Shown here in pieces: positions 42,398-51,460 of a DNA stretch of 64,000 nucleotides. The stretch comes from Bacteroidales bacterium (GTDB taxonomy: Bacteria; Bacteroidota; Bacteroidia; Bacteroidales; VadinHA17): positions 1-64,000 of the forward strand of contig JANTGF010000001.1 of NCBI GenBank assembly GCA_024763075.1. Reading direction: 5' to 3'. Position 1 is the first letter of the stretch. The number at the start of each line of letters is the position of its first letter. The translations under genes and the position numbers were made by a program. A model generated the notes under the pieces. The model worked only from the letters and a program-made list of their open reading frames with translations. It did no database searches and had not been told where the DNA came from.

Positions 42398-43543
42398 ATG
42401 AGATTTTACCGGGTGTTCAGCATTGCATTTATTGCGTCATTTATTTTGCTTCTTACTTCATGTGAAACAGTTGAACCTGTTCCATCAGCTAAGATAATAG
42501 GTCCTTATTTACAAAAAATGTCAGACGATGAAGTGACCATTAACTGGTCAACTTTTAAAGGAACCACAGCAATTCTGGATGGTGACAGTATCCTCCAGGA
42601 GGTAAGTCAGTATCAGCAACATCAGTCCATTATTACCCGGTTGGAACCAAATACCACTTATACTTATGATGTACTTGGGGATGGAACATCCCGTGGAAAA
42701 GGAACCTTTACAACTTTCCCTGAAGGCAAAGAACCTTTTCATTTTGCAGTTTTAGGGGATACACGGAGCCGTCATGATGTGCATCAGAAAATTGTAAATA
42801 AAATTATTAAGGAAGATCCGCTATTTGTGATAAATACCGGTGATCTTGTTGGCAGGGGTAATAACATGGAAGACTGGGAGCATTTTTTCAGTATAAATGA
42901 TAAGCTGATCAGGAATGTACCTTATTACACGGTTTTAGGAAACCATGAACAGAACTCCCCGAATTACTTTAACTTTTTCTCAATGCCGGGAAATGGAAGT
43001 TATTATTTCTTTTCTGTGGGTGATGCACTATTTGTAATTCTGGACATGGAGGGACCTGATTATAATACGCCTTCATATCTTGAGGGAAATAAAAGAGAGG
43101 AATTCTGGGAGAATATTGGTCGCAAATACTTTGAGACTGAAAAAGAATGGCTCGAAAATGTATTGTCTTTAAACGATGATGCAGGTTATATCTTTGTATT
43201 TTTCCATCCTACTTTTTACAGCATCAAAGCGAGCAGGGTTGAGGAAGCAGAATTGAGGCGAAAGTTTTGGGGTGATATTTTTGAACGTCATCGTGTAAAT
43301 GCAGTGCTGAATGGGCACGACCATTATTATCATCATGCCGAACATGGTGGTACACATTATATTGTTACAGCAGGAGGAGGAGCCCCCTTATACGCTACGG
43401 ATGCAATCCAGCCGGAAACGGTGAAGTATAAAAAAATCGAACATTTTATGCGTGTAGATGTGGGAGCAGAGACGGCAACATTGAAAGCTATTGATATTAA
43501 TGGCAACCTGATTGAAGAAGTTGTTGTGAAAAACAGGAGATAG
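42398..43543 (+). CDS. Purple-acid-phosphatase-like metallophosphoesterase lipoprotein
   Basis: A 381-residue lipoprotein (hydrophobic run ending LLLTSCETVE). An FN3-like purple-acid-phosphatase N-domain (about 30-110: IIGPYLQKMSDDEVTINWST, LEPNTTYTYDV) precedes a calcineurin-like catalytic domain: FAVLGDTRSRHD, VINTGDLVGRGNN, VLGNHE and NGHDHYYHHAEHGGTHY carry the di-metal ligands. It should hydrolyse phosphate mono- or diesters in the periplasm. First in a four-gene plus-strand set with two GDPDs and a metallo-beta-lactamase-fold protein, so organic phosphate scavenging is a plausible theme. Confidence 0.92.
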   Translation: MRFYRVFSIAFIASFILLLTSCETVEPVPSAKIIGPYLQKMSDDEVTINWSTFKGTTAILDGDSILQEVSQYQQHQSIITRLEPNTTYTYDVLGDGTSRGKGTFTTFPEGKEPFHFAVLGDTRSRHDVHQKIVNKIIKEDPLFVINTGDLVGRGNNMEDWEHFFSINDKLIRNVPYYTVLGNHEQNSPNYFNFFSMPGNGSYYFFSVGDALFVILDMEGPDYNTPSYLEGNKREEFWENIGRKYFETEKEWLENVLSLNDDAGYIFVFFHPTFYSIKASRVEEAELRRKFWGDIFERHRVNAVLNGHDHYYHHAEHGGTHYIVTAGGGAPLYATDAIQPETVKYKKIEHFMRVDVGAETATLKAIDINGNLIEEVVVKNRR

Positions 43544-43591
43544 TAAGCATTCCTGTTTAAAGAACTCTCAAATAATAAGTTATTTATAACG

Positions 43592-44416
43592 ATGAAGAAA
43601 AGTTCATTTTTAAGTTTATGCATGATTTTCTTATTGACAAGTACAGGTTGCTCTACAAAACGAACTGTTGAGGTGATTGCCCATAGGGGAGGTTCCCATC
43701 TTGCTCCGGAAAATACACTGGCTGCTTTTCAAAATGCCATTAATCTTGGAGTGGATATGATTGAGATTGATGTGGAACAAACGAGTGATTCCGTTGTGGT
43801 AGTGATGCATGACAGTAAAGTGGACAGAACAACGAATGGAAAAGGAAGTGTGGACAGTCTCAGTTTTAATTATCTCAGAACACTTGATGCAGGTAGTTGG
43901 TTTGACAAGAGTTATGAAAATGAGAAAGTTCCTACCCTTGATGAAGTTCTGGATCTTATTAATGGGAAGGTGAAATTATTAATTGAAATTAAAGAGGGGA
44001 GTGAACGTTACCCGGAGATTGAGCAAAGAACAGTAGATGCTGTTAGAAGTTACAATGCTTATTCCTGGGTTATTGTACAGTCTTTCAATAAAAAGGCAAT
44101 AGACCGTGTTCGCAGGCTTGATAAGGGAATAAAAACTTTTTACTTGTTGGGAAATAATTTTGATAAATATTATACGAAACTTAGAAGTGATAATGATTCG
44201 GAATTGAAAGCAGCTTATGATGGTATAGCTGTTCATTACAGCAAACTAAACTCAGCATCTGTTGATAGTGTAAAACAATTTGGGCTTGAAGTTTATACCT
44301 GGACAGTTGACGAAATTGACGAAATGAAGAGAATGATGAATGCCGGGGTAGATGGAATTATTACTGATTCACCCGATATACTCATCAACCTGCTTGAATC
44401 GGGGAAGGTGAAATGA
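43592..44416 (+). CDS. Glycerophosphodiester phosphodiesterase lipoprotein
   Basis: A 274-residue lipoprotein (run ending LLTSTGCSTK). GDPD motifs are complete: VIAHRGGSHLAPENTLAAF, MIEIDVEQTSDSVVVVMHD, TTNGKGSV and the metal-ligand Glu in LLIEIKEGSE. It converts glycerophosphodiesters to glycerol-3-phosphate plus alcohol, or acts on a related diester. Stop TGA overlaps the ATG of the next gene (ATGA at 44413-44416), so the two paralogues are co-translated. Confidence 0.93.
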   Translation: MKKSSFLSLCMIFLLTSTGCSTKRTVEVIAHRGGSHLAPENTLAAFQNAINLGVDMIEIDVEQTSDSVVVVMHDSKVDRTTNGKGSVDSLSFNYLRTLDAGSWFDKSYENEKVPTLDEVLDLINGKVKLLIEIKEGSERYPEIEQRTVDAVRSYNAYSWVIVQSFNKKAIDRVRRLDKGIKTFYLLGNNFDKYYTKLRSDNDSELKAAYDGIAVHYSKLNSASVDSVKQFGLEVYTWTVDEIDEMKRMMNAGVDGIITDSPDILINLLESGKVK

Positions 44417-45240
44417 AAAAAGCTCTGAAAATTCAACTCCTGTTTTTTCTGTTTATTTTTGTGTTAAGTACTTATGCACAAGATTCATATAAAATGCCTT
44501 TCCGGGGTATCTGTGCACACAGAGGAGCCAGGGATACCCACCCTGAAAATACTATTTCTGCATTTACAGAAGCTGTCAGGTTAGGAGTTCAGATGATTGA
44601 GCTGGATGTACGCCTGACGAAAGATGAGCAACTTGTTATTTTGCATGACCCAACCGTCAACAGAACTACCAATGGCCATGGGAATGTTTCAGATCTTTTA
44701 CTGGCAGAAATTAAAAAGCTGGATGCCGGAAGTTGGAAATCTGAAAAATTCAAAGGTGAAAAAATACCTGATTTAAAAGAAGCACTTTCAGTGATACCCG
44801 GAAATATCTGGGTAAATGTTCATCTGAAGGGGGGTAGAAAACTGGGAGAAAAGGTTGCCCTTGTCCTCGCGGAGGAAGGGAAAACTCACCAGGCGTTTCT
44901 TGCCTGTGGGAAGGATGCTGCTGCAGGTGCACATTCCGTTGATCCGGGTATTATGATCTGTAACATGGACCGGCAGGAAAGTACAGAGAAATATGTTCAT
45001 CTGACTTTGGAAAGAAAGGCCGAATTTATTCAGCTCTATAATATTAAAGTTGAACATAAAATAATGGACGCAACGGCAAAGCTTAAATCAAGTGGAATAA
45101 GAATCAACTACTGCTGTACCGATAATCCTGAAGATCTGAAAAAGTTATTTGATTATGGTGTGGATTTTATTCTTGTAAATGAAGTTGCAAAAATGATGAA
45201 AGTGGCTGATTCATTGGGTATTGTGAGGATGATAAAGTAA
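44413..45240 (+). CDS. GDPD-family protein with an altered metal ligand
   Basis: A 275-residue exported protein (signal ending STYAQDS). It keeps GICAHRGARDTHPENTISAF, MIELDVRLTKDEQLVILHD and the RTTNGHGNV motif, but at the position of the Glu in the canonical (I)EIK strand it has VNVHLKGG, i.e. His. That residue is a metal ligand in characterised GDPDs. The sequence C-terminal to it (HQAFLACGKDAAAGAHSV) also departs from typical GDPD, so it may be a subfamily with another substrate or metal. Tandem to a canonical GDPD. Confidence 0.85.
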   Translation: MKKALKIQLLFFLFIFVLSTYAQDSYKMPFRGICAHRGARDTHPENTISAFTEAVRLGVQMIELDVRLTKDEQLVILHDPTVNRTTNGHGNVSDLLLAEIKKLDAGSWKSEKFKGEKIPDLKEALSVIPGNIWVNVHLKGGRKLGEKVALVLAEEGKTHQAFLACGKDAAAGAHSVDPGIMICNMDRQESTEKYVHLTLERKAEFIQLYNIKVEHKIMDATAKLKSSGIRINYCCTDNPEDLKKLFDYGVDFILVNEVAKMMKVADSLGIVRMIK

Positions 45241-45259
45241 ATAATCTTAATTTAATAAA

Positions 45260-45972
45260 ATGCAAGTTTTAAAAATCTTTATCAGACAGGAGGCGACCTG
45301 AATGGTGTTACATTTGATGTTCAGGGGGCTTTATGGAATGATGCGAATTCTTATATTCTTGAAACTCCCGGGGGACTGATCATGTTTGATTGTGGCTGTG
45401 GCAATACAATGGATCAGATATTCAGAAACATGAAATACTGGGGGCTCTCACCTGAAGATATACGGTATTGCCTGCTAACCCACCCTCATCTGGACCATAC
45501 CGGTGGAGCACATATTTTAAAGGAACGGGGGGTGGAGCTTTTAGCAATTAAGGAAACAGCCGAGGCAGTAGCATCAGGAGATGAACGCTGCTGCGGTTAT
45601 TTATATCATAAAGAAATGGTTCCGGTTTCTGTGGACCGGATTGTATCTGAGAATGAAATACTCGATTTGTTGGGTGTGAAAATTGAAGTGATGCATTTCC
45701 CGGGTCACAGTATGGGTTGTACTGCATATTCCTTTATGCATGAACAGAAGCATATTGTGGTAAGCGGAGATATTATCGGAACCCTTCTTGCAGGAGATTT
45801 TGGCTGGGATGGTTCAATTGATTTTGATAAAAAAAAGTATATTGAATCCTTACGTCGTTTTGCAAAAGTTGATATGGATATTATGCTTCCCGGCCACGGA
45901 CTGATCTATTTTCATAAACCCCAATGGCGGGTTGAAGAGTCTTTGAACAGTGCTTTAATTGAGTGGAGATAA
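45260..45972 (+). CDS. Metallo-beta-lactamase-fold hydrolase, start out of frame by one base
   Basis: The main frame (minimum 45382-45972, 196 residues) encodes a complete MBL-fold core: CLLTHPHLDHTGG (HxHxDH), FPGHSMGC, VSGDII and MLPGHGLIY. The frame is open upstream from 45259 and reads NLYQTGGDLNGVTFDVQ, ALWNDANSYILETPGGLIMF, exactly how such proteins begin, but contains no ATG before 45382. The obvious ATG at 45260 (MQVLK) is one base out and would stop at 45299-45301. The switch point is T-TTA-AAA (45268-45274), a perfect -1 slippery heptamer. Either a one-base deletion, an assembly error, or programmed frameshifting gives MQVLKNLYQ... Substrate unknown. Confidence 0.75.
45268..45274 (+). 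other. Slippery heptamer T-TTA-AAA
   Basis: In the frame of the ATG at 45260 the codons are GTT TTA AAA ATC. A -1 slip re-pairs on TTT and AAA and continues in the MBL frame with AAT CTT TAT. AGGAGG lies 14 bases downstream (45288-45293). No strong downstream stem or pseudoknot was identified by eye. Confidence 0.45.
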
Positions 45973-46027
45973 GGTTTCGTTTTTTGAATCGTAATTATGA
46001 GGAGTGTCTTTTTTAATGATGGCAAAT

Positions 46028-46786
46028 CTATTTAAGTTTAAAATTTCTTAATTGTTTTGCCATGGAATTTGCAAAAATAAACTCATTTAATTCAGGATTT
46101 TCCGAATGCAGGATCTCTTTATTCACTCCTTCCCAGGATTTCCTGCCGTTGTAGATAAATACCACTTTTTGTCCAATTTCCATCACTGAATTCATGTCAT
46201 GTGTATTGATAATTGTAGTGGTTTTAAATTCTTGCGTAATTTCATGAATCAGATGATCGATTACCGTTGAGGTTTTAGGATCAAGGCCTGAGTTAGGCTC
46301 ATCACAGAATAAATATTCAGGATTTAATACAATAGCTCTGGCAAGAGCTACTCTTTTTTGCATACCACCACTTATCTCGGAAGGAAACGAATGGTTCGAA
46401 TTAATAATGTTTACTCTTTTTAAACAGAAATTTACCCTGTCCAGTTTTTCTTCAAAAGACATATTTGTAAACATGTTAAGAGGGTACATAACATTTTCTT
46501 CCACTGTTTCGGAGTCAAAAAGAGCACCACCCTGAAACATCATACCAATTTTCTGGCGAATGGATTTCTTCTCAGAAAAGCTTAACTGGTTAAAAACCAC
46601 ATCATCGTACATAATTGCACCTTCATCCGGGTTATAAAGACCAATAAGACATTTCAGAAAAACTGTTTTTCCGGAGCCGCTTTGGCCTATTATTAAATTT
46701 GTTTTACCTTCTTCAAAACTTACCGAAATATCTTCAAGGACTTTCTTATCACCAAAATATTTTGAAACATTTCTTGCTTCTATCAT
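46028..46786 (-). CDS. MlaF-type ABC transporter ATP-binding protein
   Basis: A 252-residue ATPase: Walker A GQSGSGKT, Q-loop MMFQGGALFDSETVEEN (the FQ.GALFDS pattern is typical of MlaF), signature SGGMQKRVALARAI, Walker B LFCDEPNSGLDP and the H-loop NTHDM. It drives phospholipid transport between membranes. The ATG overlaps the permease stop by 4 bp. A substrate-binding MCE (MlaD) gene is not in this pair's immediate vicinity in the window. Confidence 0.93.
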   Translation of the reverse strand: MIEARNVSKYFGDKKVLEDISVSFEEGKTNLIIGQSGSGKTVFLKCLIGLYNPDEGAIMYDDVVFNQLSFSEKKSIRQKIGMMFQGGALFDSETVEENVMYPLNMFTNMSFEEKLDRVNFCLKRVNIINSNHSFPSEISGGMQKRVALARAIVLNPEYLFCDEPNSGLDPKTSTVIDHLIHEITQEFKTTTIINTHDMNSVMEIGQKVVFIYNGRKSWEGVNKEILHSENPELNEFIFANSMAKQLRNFKLK

Positions 46787-47523
46787 GATAATAGTAATTG
46801 AGTAAGTATTACGTTAAAAAGAAGAATAACAACACTGCTGAAAACTACGGCACGTGTACTTGCTTTTCCAACTTCAATAGACCCTCCTGTAACATAATAT
46901 CCATGGAAAGCAGAGATGGAAGTAATAATAAAAGCAAAGAATACAGTCTTTATCAGGGCATAGGTTACATAGTAAGGAATAAAAGCATACTGAATACCGT
47001 AAATAAACTCACTGGATGAAACAACCCCGGTTGATATTACAGCCAGCCAGCCACCTACAAGGCCAACGATAATACTAATGAGAGTTAAAAGTGGATTGAA
47101 TACAACAGCAGCGACAATTTTCGGAAAAATCAGGTAGCTTGCGGAATTAACCCCCATAATTTCCAGGGCATCAATTTGTTCAGTAACCCGCATGGTGCCT
47201 AATTCAGATGCAATGTTGGATCCAACCTTTCCGGCAAGTATCAATGCGATCATTGTTGATGAGAATTCCAGTATCAGTGAATCGCGGCAACCCAGGCCAA
47301 TCAGGTATTTTGGTAAAAGCGGGTTTTCTGTGTTATATGCAGTTTGAAGTGTGACCATAGCCCCCATGAAAACCGAAATGATAATTACAATTCCAATGGA
47401 GTCAATAACCAGGCTTTGAATTTCTTTCAATAGTTGTTTGTAATATACCCGTTTCTTCTCAGGCTGGGCGAAAACCTTTAACAGAAGCATGAAATATTTA
47501 CCAATTTGGCCTAAGATCCTCAT
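46783..47523 (-). CDS. MlaE-family ABC permease
   Basis: About 246 residues from the ATG at 47523 (MRILGQIGKYF); a TTG at 47550 would add nine residues and is less likely. The MlaE signature VFMGAMVTLQTAYN, EFSSTMIALILAGKVGSNIA with SELGTMRVTEQIDALEIMGV and FPKIVAAVVFNP is intact, with five to six membrane segments. Coupled to the ATPase downstream by an ATGA overlap. A 16-bp perfect palindrome is 31 bp upstream. Confidence 0.93.
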   Translation of the reverse strand: MRILGQIGKYFMLLLKVFAQPEKKRVYYKQLLKEIQSLVIDSIGIVIIISVFMGAMVTLQTAYNTENPLLPKYLIGLGCRDSLILEFSSTMIALILAGKVGSNIASELGTMRVTEQIDALEIMGVNSASYLIFPKIVAAVVFNPLLTLISIIVGLVGGWLAVISTGVVSSSEFIYGIQYAFIPYYVTYALIKTVFFAFIITSISAFHGYYVTGGSIEVGKASTRAVVFSSVVILLFNVILTQLLLS

Positions 47524-47553
47524 GTTTTTACATTTAAAAAGTTGACTCAAAAG

Positions 47554-47569
47554 TACTAAATATTTAGTA
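47554..47569. promoter_or_regulatory. 16-bp perfect palindrome
   Basis: TACTAAATATTTAGTA reads the same on both strands. It lies between the divergent mlaE-like (start 47523) and mannose-1-phosphate guanylyltransferase (start 47694) genes, so it could be an operator. Being AT-only apart from the two outer C/G pairs, it may also be chance. Confidence 0.3.
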
Positions 47570-47693
47570 ATCGCTGAATTTTTTAGATCAAAGACTACAA
47601 TTTCTTATTAATAAATGAATGAGATTTGAATTAATTTTAGTATATTCAGAATCTAAAAAATAATTTGACCAACAATTAAAAATTTCCAAACAT

Positions 47694-48785
47694 ATGAATA
47701 AAAATAATTTTTGTGTAATAATGGCAGGAGGGGTCGGAAGCCGGTTCTGGCCTTTAAGCCGCTCATCGACCCCCAAGCAATTCCTTGATATTCTGGGCAC
47801 AGGAAAAACCTTATTGCAACAAACATTTGAAAGGTTTTCCAGAGTTTGTCCCGAAGAAAACATCTATATTGTTTCCAATATTGAGTATGAAAATCTGATA
47901 AGGGAACAATTACCCGGCCTGAAAGATTTTCAGATTATGCTTGAACCAATGAGAAAAAACACGGCTCCCTGTATTGCATACGCTAACTACCGGATCAAAC
48001 AAATCAATGAAGCAGCAAATATTATTGTTGCGCCATCGGATCATTTAATTATGAAAGAAGATGAGTTTGCCGGGATACTTCTTGACGGATTGGAATTTGT
48101 GGAAAATAATGATGCGCTTTTAACTCTTGGAATAAAACCTTCCAGGCCTGAAACCGGATATGGATACATCCAGGTTTTAAGTGATCTTATTGACAAAGGA
48201 AATCCAGCATTGAAAAAGGTAAAGACTTTTACTGAAAAACCGGACATTAATCTTGCCAGAGTTTTTGTAAAAAGTGGTGAGTTTTATTGGAATTCGGGAA
48301 TTTTTATCTGGTCGCTTAAATCCATTCAAAATGCTTTTGACAAGTATTTGTCCAATGTTTCTCTGTTATTCAATGAATTAGAAACAGGATTGTCATCCGA
48401 GGATGAAAGTCAGGCTATATTAACTGCATATTCAGATGCCCGAAATATTTCCATTGATTTTGGAATAATGGAGAAAGCAGATAATGTTTATGTGCTTTGT
48501 GCTGATTTTGGCTGGACTGATCTTGGAACATGGAGTTCTTTATATGAGCATTCTGCTAAGGACAAGGCAAAAAATGCTGCTTTGGGTGAGAATATTATGA
48601 CCTACGATACAAAGGGCTGTCTGGTGAGTGTTAAAAGTGATAAGCTTGTGATTTTACAAGGTTTAAAAGAGTATATTGTTGTAGAGACTGACAATGCATT
48701 GTTAATCTGTAAAATGGAGGAGGAACAGAAAATAAAACAGATTGTAAATGATGTTAAAATCAGAAAAGGAGAAAAATACATTTAA
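47694..48785 (+). CDS. manC: Mannose-1-phosphate guanylyltransferase
   Basis: A 363-residue nucleotidyltransferase. The opening CVIMAGGVGSRFWPLSRSST and PKQFLDILG give the pyrophosphorylase signature; VAPSDHLI, LGIKPSRPETGYGYIQV, FTEKP and YWNSGIFIW complete the sugar-nucleotide site. It makes GDP-mannose from mannose-1-phosphate and GTP for surface polysaccharide, LPS or GDP-fucose. No C-terminal mannose-6-phosphate isomerase domain is present. It ends in front of a strong bidirectional terminator. Confidence 0.95.
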   Translation: MNKNNFCVIMAGGVGSRFWPLSRSSTPKQFLDILGTGKTLLQQTFERFSRVCPEENIYIVSNIEYENLIREQLPGLKDFQIMLEPMRKNTAPCIAYANYRIKQINEAANIIVAPSDHLIMKEDEFAGILLDGLEFVENNDALLTLGIKPSRPETGYGYIQVLSDLIDKGNPALKKVKTFTEKPDINLARVFVKSGEFYWNSGIFIWSLKSIQNAFDKYLSNVSLLFNELETGLSSEDESQAILTAYSDARNISIDFGIMEKADNVYVLCADFGWTDLGTWSSLYEHSAKDKAKNAALGENIMTYDTKGCLVSVKSDKLVILQGLKEYIVVETDNALLICKMEEEQKIKQIVNDVKIRKGEKYI

Positions 48786-48810
48786 TCCAGGCTTCTTATT
48801 TTGCTGAAAT

Positions 48811-48846
48811 AAAAAACCCCGCTTTACCAGTAAAGCGGGGTTTTTT
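48811..48846. terminator. Bidirectional intrinsic terminator
   Basis: A perfect 10-bp stem CCCCGCTTTA/TAAAGCGGGG with loop CCAG (48817-48840), flanked by A6 and T6 runs. It lies between the convergent ends of the guanylyltransferase (+) and gldN (-), and works in both directions. Confidence 0.95.
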
Positions 48847-48867
48847 AATATATTTTTGGAAATAATT

Positions 48868-49737
48868 TTAATATTCCCAGAGGTCTTGTTCAAAATCAAA
48901 TATAACTTTTTTAATTCTTTCAGATTCCAGCAATGCATTCCGTCCTATTTCATAATCTTTGATTGAACGGTTATCATAAACATTTGATTCAGCCAGAATG
49001 TAACCGTTAAATCTTCTTTGCAGGAACATGTCATCGTAAGATATTCTTTTTGCATCATTAAACCGGTTAAAAGCTCCAAAGTTTGCAAATGCTCTCCTGA
49101 AAGGATCATATTTTATCCAGAACAGTTTTCTTTTTTCGAGGGCATTTGTTTCATTATTTACAGAAATTCTGATGGGACAAATACCCAGTAGCCTTACCTG
49201 AAGTGATGAAAGTTTGCTGTCAAAGTACCAAACTTCCTGTACGATATATTGCTTAACTTCATCAGATCTCACTTCATTTTCAGAAATTTCCCAGACACCA
49301 TTCCCACTTCCATCCAGGTCGGGAACCCATACAGAATCAACACCGGCTCCAAATTTCTTGTTAATTTCAGCCTGGGTAATCTGAACTGTCATGTCATCTC
49401 CTTCGTCTGCATCGTATGCATAAACATTCTCTCCGGATTTAATGGTATTCAGAATAACATCTATCAGACTGTACCAGTCTCCCTTAGGACGTGTAGGATA
49501 ATAAAGGGGCTGATTTACTTTTTCACGGAGGTCAATAAGCCGCCACACTTTTTTAGCCCACATTACATCTGCTTCACGCAGTGGTGGATAGGGCGCAGGA
49601 GCCCTTTGGCCGATTTGCTTGTTATAGATCCATTCTTCACGTTGCTGGTCATTTTGTATGCTCTGTGCCATAAGGCTTTGAGCCAGACTGCCGGCAAGAA
49701 GAATAACGATGGTTAATACACTAATGATCTTTTTCAT
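48868..49737 (-). CDS. gldN: Type 9 secretion/gliding protein GldN (PorN)
   Basis: A 289-residue exported protein (signal ending LAQSLMAQ). The DVMWAKKVWRLIDLREKVNQ with PLYYPTRPKGDWYSL segment, QEVWYFDSKLSSLQVRLLGI with CPIRI, and the FWIKYDPFRRAFANF stretch are hallmarks of GldN/PorN. It forms the periplasmic ring with GldK below the outer membrane in the T9SS. Last gene of the gldK-L-M-N set, 23 bp after gldM. Confidence 0.95.
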   Translation of the reverse strand: MKKIISVLTIVILLAGSLAQSLMAQSIQNDQQREEWIYNKQIGQRAPAPYPPLREADVMWAKKVWRLIDLREKVNQPLYYPTRPKGDWYSLIDVILNTIKSGENVYAYDADEGDDMTVQITQAEINKKFGAGVDSVWVPDLDGSGNGVWEISENEVRSDEVKQYIVQEVWYFDSKLSSLQVRLLGICPIRISVNNETNALEKRKLFWIKYDPFRRAFANFGAFNRFNDAKRISYDDMFLQRRFNGYILAESNVYDNRSIKDYEIGRNALLESERIKKVIFDFEQDLWEY

Positions 49738-49760
49738 CTTATTTTACTTTAATCAATGAA

Positions 49761-51398
49761 TTATTGAATTTTGAATACTATTGCACCATCCAGTCGGACT
49801 GTCCTTCCATCAGGACCTTTGGCCTTGATATCCTGGATGATTAACTGGTCATTTGGTCTCAGGCGGCTAAAAAGTTTCTTTTGCTCTGATGTAAACATAT
49901 TACTTTTGGCATCCCTATCGATAATAAAACCTTTATCACTGATTGAAACCCGGAAACTTGTAACTGTCCATCGTATGTCAAAGTCAAAATTTTCAAGATC
50001 TGCAGCAACTCCTCTTTGAGCTTTCAATACATTCAGCTTAATCGCACCACCTTTTTTGCCTGCAACCTTAGCAACCGGGGGAGGAACGGGCTTAACCCTG
50101 AAAGTAACCGGTTTGAAAGTTCTTTTCTGCCCGTTTACTTCAGCTGTAACTGTAATATTTGCATTTTTCCCTGCAATTTTTGGTACTACAATATAGCTCC
50201 CTCTGAATTTTTTGGTTTTTCCTTTTCTGATGGTACCGTTTGTCATGCTTACACTGATCTTACTCTGGTCAACACCCGGAACAGAAACATCAACAGGATT
50301 TTGAACACCGGTGTAAAATACATTCATTGCGGTAGGTGAAACTACAACGTTTGGTGCAACCACGGTATATTTTTGTTCGAAAGGATAAATTTGCTCAGAT
50401 CCGTCAGGTGCTTTTATTTTAATTAAACCCCGGAAAGTTTTTTCTCCCAAAGAGGACGCCTGGGCTGCATAATTTCCCATTCCATCTCTGTCAATAGAAA
50501 GTTTTTGTCCGTCACCGATCATTTCATATGATACAGTACCATCTGCTTTTTTAACTTCTTTGTAATTACCAACTACAATGTCAGGTTTGGCTGTAGTATC
50601 CATTGCGGCAATAAAGACCTTTGCTTTAAACTGGTTTCCCTGCATTACATAATTTTGTCCCATAACCTGAGGAACCAGTTTGTTAACACGTATATCTTTT
50701 GCTCCAATCTGGCTGTAAAAGAAATCAAGTGCTTCTGCTTCAGCATTTCTGACATCATTTTGAAGCTTGGATAAAATAGTAACCACAGCAACCAATGGTA
50801 AAGATTGAAAGTTGTGAATTTCCCAAAGTACTTTTTTCCCGTCAAGTTCAGTTACGTCGCTGGTATTCAGACTATTTTCAACAGAATGAGTGGCATTTGG
50901 ATGTCCTTCGCCAATGGAGGCAAGAATAAATTCCCTGTATTCAACAAGCAGGGCTTTCAGATCAAAGGCTTTACCATTGTTGTTTGCACCTATCATTACC
51001 TCTGAAGGAACATTCATTTCATCAATTTTTTTGATTTTTTCAGTATCCAGTTTTCCATCAGTTATTGCTTCGCTATCCTCTCCTTCAGTTTTCTGAACGA
51101 TCTCTATTTTTAATCCCTGGATATAATTGTATAATTCGTTGGAGCGACTTTCAACTTCTTTCGCTTTTTTTACCCAGGGCTCTGCTTTTTTAGGGTTTGC
51201 AATTGATTTTGCAGCAAAATCAGCATATACCGATTTGTTCTTTTGCATGAAATTCTCAGTGGTCCTAACCAGACCTTCATCGACTCTTTTGAAAGCTTCA
51301 ACGGCTTCTTTTGATACATTCAGTGCTAACAAGGCTGTCAGTACCAAATACATCATGCCAATCATCTTTTGTCTCGGAGTCTCTTTTCCGTGAGCCAT
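49761..51398 (-). CDS. gldM: T9SS/gliding motor protein GldM (PorM)
   Basis: A 545-residue inner-membrane protein. The N-terminus KETPRQKMIGMMYLVLTALL with the membrane helix continuing ALNVSKEAVEAF carries the conserved Glu of GldM helices; the remaining periplasmic part has the four D1-D4 domains ending VRLDGAIVFKIQ. With GldL it forms the proton-driven T9SS motor, and its periplasmic shaft reaches GldK/N. Confidence 0.95.
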   Translation of the reverse strand: MAHGKETPRQKMIGMMYLVLTALLALNVSKEAVEAFKRVDEGLVRTTENFMQKNKSVYADFAAKSIANPKKAEPWVKKAKEVESRSNELYNYIQGLKIEIVQKTEGEDSEAITDGKLDTEKIKKIDEMNVPSEVMIGANNNGKAFDLKALLVEYREFILASIGEGHPNATHSVENSLNTSDVTELDGKKVLWEIHNFQSLPLVAVVTILSKLQNDVRNAEAEALDFFYSQIGAKDIRVNKLVPQVMGQNYVMQGNQFKAKVFIAAMDTTAKPDIVVGNYKEVKKADGTVSYEMIGDGQKLSIDRDGMGNYAAQASSLGEKTFRGLIKIKAPDGSEQIYPFEQKYTVVAPNVVVSPTAMNVFYTGVQNPVDVSVPGVDQSKISVSMTNGTIRKGKTKKFRGSYIVVPKIAGKNANITVTAEVNGQKRTFKPVTFRVKPVPPPVAKVAGKKGGAIKLNVLKAQRGVAADLENFDFDIRWTVTSFRVSISDKGFIIDRDAKSNMFTSEQKKLFSRLRPNDQLIIQDIKAKGPDGRTVRLDGAIVFKIQ

Positions 51399-51460
51399 AG
51401 TTGTTTATCTTTTTATATGGATGTAATACCTTATTTAAAAATTTCTCTTTAACTCTGAAA

